DNA of 64,000 bases from Sphingobacterium hotanense. Its GTDB lineage: Bacteria; Bacteroidota; Bacteroidia; Sphingobacteriales; Sphingobacteriaceae. Shown piece by piece: positions 61,636 through 64,000 of this stretch (position 1 is the first letter of the stretch; the number at the start of each line of letters is the position of its first letter). The position numbers were made by a program, and so were the translations under genes. Under the pieces are notes generated by a model. It searched no databases, was not told the DNA's origin, and saw nothing but the letters and a program-made list of their open reading frames with translations. The DNA lies in assembly GCF_008274825.1 (NCBI RefSeq), contig NZ_CP030848.1, positions 186,001 through 250,000 of the forward strand, in the 5' to 3' direction.

Positions 61636-62080
61636 GATATTAGTTGTTATGGTGAATGTTTAATAGTTATTTTGAAATATTCTTGCAACTTCAATGCAAA
61701 ATTTACAATCGACCTATTTTCCGGTTACAATTAATATTTGGTTATCTAGCTTAAAGAAAATGGAAAAAAAATTAGTCCGAAGGGAAAAATCAGACAATTA
61801 CAATATGGCGACAATCGATAAATTCTGTCCTAAAAAGAAGACGGTTTGTTGATCCCTAAAGATTACTCAAATGACAGAGGAGCCGTAGCTATTATAACCT
61901 AAGGTTTGTGACGTTCTCCGCAGGGAGGGCGCAACTTATCCGGCCTGTTGTAATTTGTAACCCTGAGGATCGGTAGTTTATGGATTTAGATTCAGATGAA
62001 ATATCTCATAAGGGCTGGATCAACAGAGCTCGATTGCCTTACTCTGCGTGCGCCAGCTAGTGGTCTATTCCATCAGATAA
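61636..62080. other. Intergenic stretch before the coupling protein gene, no gene recognised
   Basis: About 445 bp. No convincing coding frame or RNA. It may hold the promoter of the small - strand gene and other elements of the decayed mobile element. Confidence 0.35.
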
Positions 62081-63997
62081 TCATTTCGTCTTACTAAGTA
62101 CTAAATGCTGCAATTCGGGGTCGGAGAGTAATCGTTCGATTTCAGAGAATGCTATTTCAGAAACGTCCTTTTTTATCTGTAAATAGTTTTCTTTTACGAA
62201 AGAATCATCGATAGGGTTGATCAATTGAATCGGCTCATATGCTGACTCTTCAGCTTTCAAGGCACTGTGGTCGTTCAGAATTTGCGCATGGAAGCTTTTC
62301 AATTCTATAGGGGTTTGCGGCTCGTCGGCGACCACACCTACAAATTCTCCTGAGGAAAGAGATGATATTGTAGATGCAGGAACTGCCAGGTCGAGCTGTT
62401 GAGAATGACTGATAGAAGTTCCCGAATCATTGATCGATATGCTTTCCCTATTCTGCATAATCTTTCCCACTCTTTCGGATAATTGACGAGCAGTCTCGCC
62501 TGAAACCTGGCCACTAATAACGTTTCCCACGATGTTCATGATGACGTCGGCAAGGTCTCGGCCATAATCTTTTCGCAGCTGGCTAATGTCTTGAACGCCT
62601 AGACAAGTGGCTACTCGATTACTTCGCGCTGTAGCAATTAAACTGTCGATATTATTGAGGTAGATCGTCGGAAATTCATCGAAAATCAAGCTGCACTTCT
62701 GCATCCCCTTTCGATTGACCTGCTTGATAAGACGATTGACGTATAACGATAGCACTGCGCCATAGATTTGAATCTTCTGAGGATTGTTGCCCATACACAC
62801 GATCTTGGGGTCCATTGGGTTGTTGATATCCAAGTTAAAGTCATTGCCCGATAGCACGAAGTAGAGCTGGGGCGAGGAAAGCCTGGCAAGGGCAATCTTT
62901 GCCGATGCGACTTGTCCCTCCAGCTGTTCCATTACATTGTTAATATACGCATTCACAAAGGGGTTGATCAACACTTCAATTTCTTTATTTGTGCGTAGCA
63001 GAGAGAAAAGCCTATCGTAGTCCAATTGCATAAGCTCTATGACGTGAGGCAAGGTGCAAAATTCACCGTCCTGGTATCGGCGTAAATACCATATGACGGC
63101 GGTTAAAAGGTTGATCGATGATTCGATAAAGAAATCTCCTTGGCGCTTTATCCAGTCTCGGTTCAATCCCAACAAAATGGTTCGCGCCGATTCAGCGGCG
63201 TCTGAAATATCGGTCATCGCAGAAGGCTCCAAAGGGTTGCACCGATGTGAGCGTCGCAGATCATCGAAATTGATGCAGAAAAAACGACTTTTAACAGATT
63301 TGTTTTGTTGGGAGAGCTTCCAGTGGTGGTAGGCGATCTGCGTCAGGTCATCGTATTTGAAATCATATACGAACATGGCAAAACCCTTTTTTATATGTTG
63401 GGAGATGACATGGCGGATAACGAAGTAGGACTTGCCTGCGCCTGGGTTACCTAACACTAAGAGCGCCCTGAAAGGATTAATGATGTTGATCCAGCTCCGG
63501 CGGACTTTGTTCTTCAAACGGTAGCGGCAGGGCAAATTGATAGAATATTCATTCTCGATGAGCTCCTCTTGTTGTGGAAAAGTTTGATTGTCGCGATTAA
63601 AGATGTCTTTAGCTAACAAGCGCTGTCGAATCACTCTAGTGATCTGCGTAAATCCTCTGATGAGTAGCAGAAATCCAGCAATCGAAGTGAAGGTATAAAA
63701 CAGGGACTGCATCTGACGCGTTAAGGGAGTAAACCAAACGACCGAGTTCAAAAGGTAGAGGATGAATCCACTTAAGATACAGACCAGTGCGGGGCCAACT
63801 TTGAATTTTTTCTCTTTTCTCCCTTTGGTGCCTATCAATGATAACAGCAAAAATGCAAGAGCTAGTATTTTCGCAAAATGGTAAGTTCTGAATAGGGAAG
63901 TCTGTAGCAAGATATTCTTCAGACGTCCTACCCATGGCGAGTCGAGAAGAGATATAGCAAAGCTGCCTTCCACCACCAAAAGGATATGCAGAATCAA
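62081..63997 (-). CDS. Conjugative coupling protein, TraG/VirD4/MobC-like (partial at N-terminus)
   Basis: A 638-residue - strand frame that reaches the window edge, so the true start probably lies to the right. Three or four membrane segments occupy residues 1-115. The ATPase has Walker A GNPGAGKS at 183-190 and Walker B SLIFDEFPTIYL, then the RecA-like C-terminus (ATARSNRVATCLGVQDISQL). It is the type IV coupling protein that brings DNA to the conjugative channel. It is typical for Bacteroidota conjugative transposons (MobC/TraG type), so an ICE is probably present to the right. Confidence 0.9.
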   Translation of the reverse strand: MILHILLVVEGSFAISLLDSPWVGRLKNILLQTSLFRTYHFAKILALAFLLLSLIGTKGRKEKKFKVGPALVCILSGFILYLLNSVVWFTPLTRQMQSLFYTFTSIAGFLLLIRGFTQITRVIRQRLLAKDIFNRDNQTFPQQEELIENEYSINLPCRYRLKNKVRRSWINIINPFRALLVLGNPGAGKSYFVIRHVISQHIKKGFAMFVYDFKYDDLTQIAYHHWKLSQQNKSVKSRFFCINFDDLRRSHRCNPLEPSAMTDISDAAESARTILLGLNRDWIKRQGDFFIESSINLLTAVIWYLRRYQDGEFCTLPHVIELMQLDYDRLFSLLRTNKEIEVLINPFVNAYINNVMEQLEGQVASAKIALARLSSPQLYFVLSGNDFNLDINNPMDPKIVCMGNNPQKIQIYGAVLSLYVNRLIKQVNRKGMQKCSLIFDEFPTIYLNNIDSLIATARSNRVATCLGVQDISQLRKDYGRDLADVIMNIVGNVISGQVSGETARQLSERVGKIMQNRESISINDSGTSISHSQQLDLAVPASTISSLSSGEFVGVVADEPQTPIELKSFHAQILNDHSALKAEESAYEPIQLINPIDDSFVKENYLQIKKDVSEIAFSEIERLLSDPELQHLVLSKTK

Positions 63998-64000
63998 AAG

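Noticed and set aside
1-64000. tRNA, rRNA, CRISPR array
   Set aside because: No TPsiC-type loop in a cloverleaf context, no rRNA-like stretch and no repeat-spacer pattern was seen by eye; a covariance search would be decisive.

Overview
The window looks like a chromosomal segment of a Bacteroidota bacterium, most likely Sphingobacteriaceae (Sphingobacterium-like). Supporting signs are two SusC/SusD pairs, an ECF sigma/FecR pair, a fimbrillin-type lipoprotein, a DUF6520-type small protein, the AT-rich TAnnTTTG promoter type and the general lack of Shine-Dalgarno sequences. No rRNA, tRNA or CRISPR array was seen. Taxonomy is inferred from gene content only.

Region 1 (1-19.1 kb, all + strand) is a capsule/exopolysaccharide (Wzx/Wzy-type) locus that begins left of the window. 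It makes activated sugars (WbpP/TviC-like epimerase, WbpO/TviB-like UDP-sugar dehydrogenase, WbpV-like reductase, FlaA1/WbpM-like 4,6-dehydratase, WxcM/FdtA-like cupin). A MraY/WecA-type transferase loads the first sugar on undecaprenyl phosphate, and three GT4 glycosyltransferases, a hexapeptide acetyltransferase and a pyruvyltransferase-family protein build and decorate the repeat. Wzx flips it, Wzy polymerises it, and a Wza-like lipoprotein plus a Wzc-like tyrosine autokinase export it. Two simple repeats, a 10-G tract and a (GY)7 repeat, lie inside key genes. Next come dnaG, a glutaminyl cyclotransferase lipoprotein and, on the - strand, an OafA-type acyltransferase.

Region 2 (25.2-31.3 kb) is the most unusual part. 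A 51-residue leader-like peptide sits next to a fimbrillin-like lipoprotein. After a strong terminator comes a four-gene set: PqqD-like RRE protein, NTP_transf_5-type nucleotidyltransferase, ABC exporter and HPr-kinase-like protein. This is the accessory set of lasso-type peptide clusters, but no cyclase or leader peptidase is visible.

Region 3 (32-43.9 kb) is a polysaccharide-utilisation-type locus: sigma factor, FecR, SusC with an STN domain, SusD, a secreted TIM-barrel isomerase, a BACON/beta-helix lipoprotein, a YdcF-like protein and a NAGPA-type phosphodiester glycosidase. The sigma/FecR/STN set implies trans-envelope signalling.

Region 4 (44-47.7 kb) is accessory: a truncated XRE regulator interrupted by a 1.25-kb IS3-family element with canonical A6G frameshifting, a fused MNT-HEPN protein facing an XRE regulator, and a promoter-driven segment with two interleaved inverted repeats that could form an RNA pseudoknot.

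Region 5 (47.7-55.5 kb) holds a TlpA-like/SusC/SusD operon converging on DUF6520-like and MauE-like genes and a Crp/Fnr regulator. Region 6 (55.6-60.1 kb) has two poorly known genes, a LytS/LytTR two-component system and an uncharacterised protein. Region 7 (60.1-64 kb) is a decayed gene-poor stretch leading into a conjugative coupling protein (TraG/MobC type) that runs off the right edge, suggesting the end of an integrative conjugative element.
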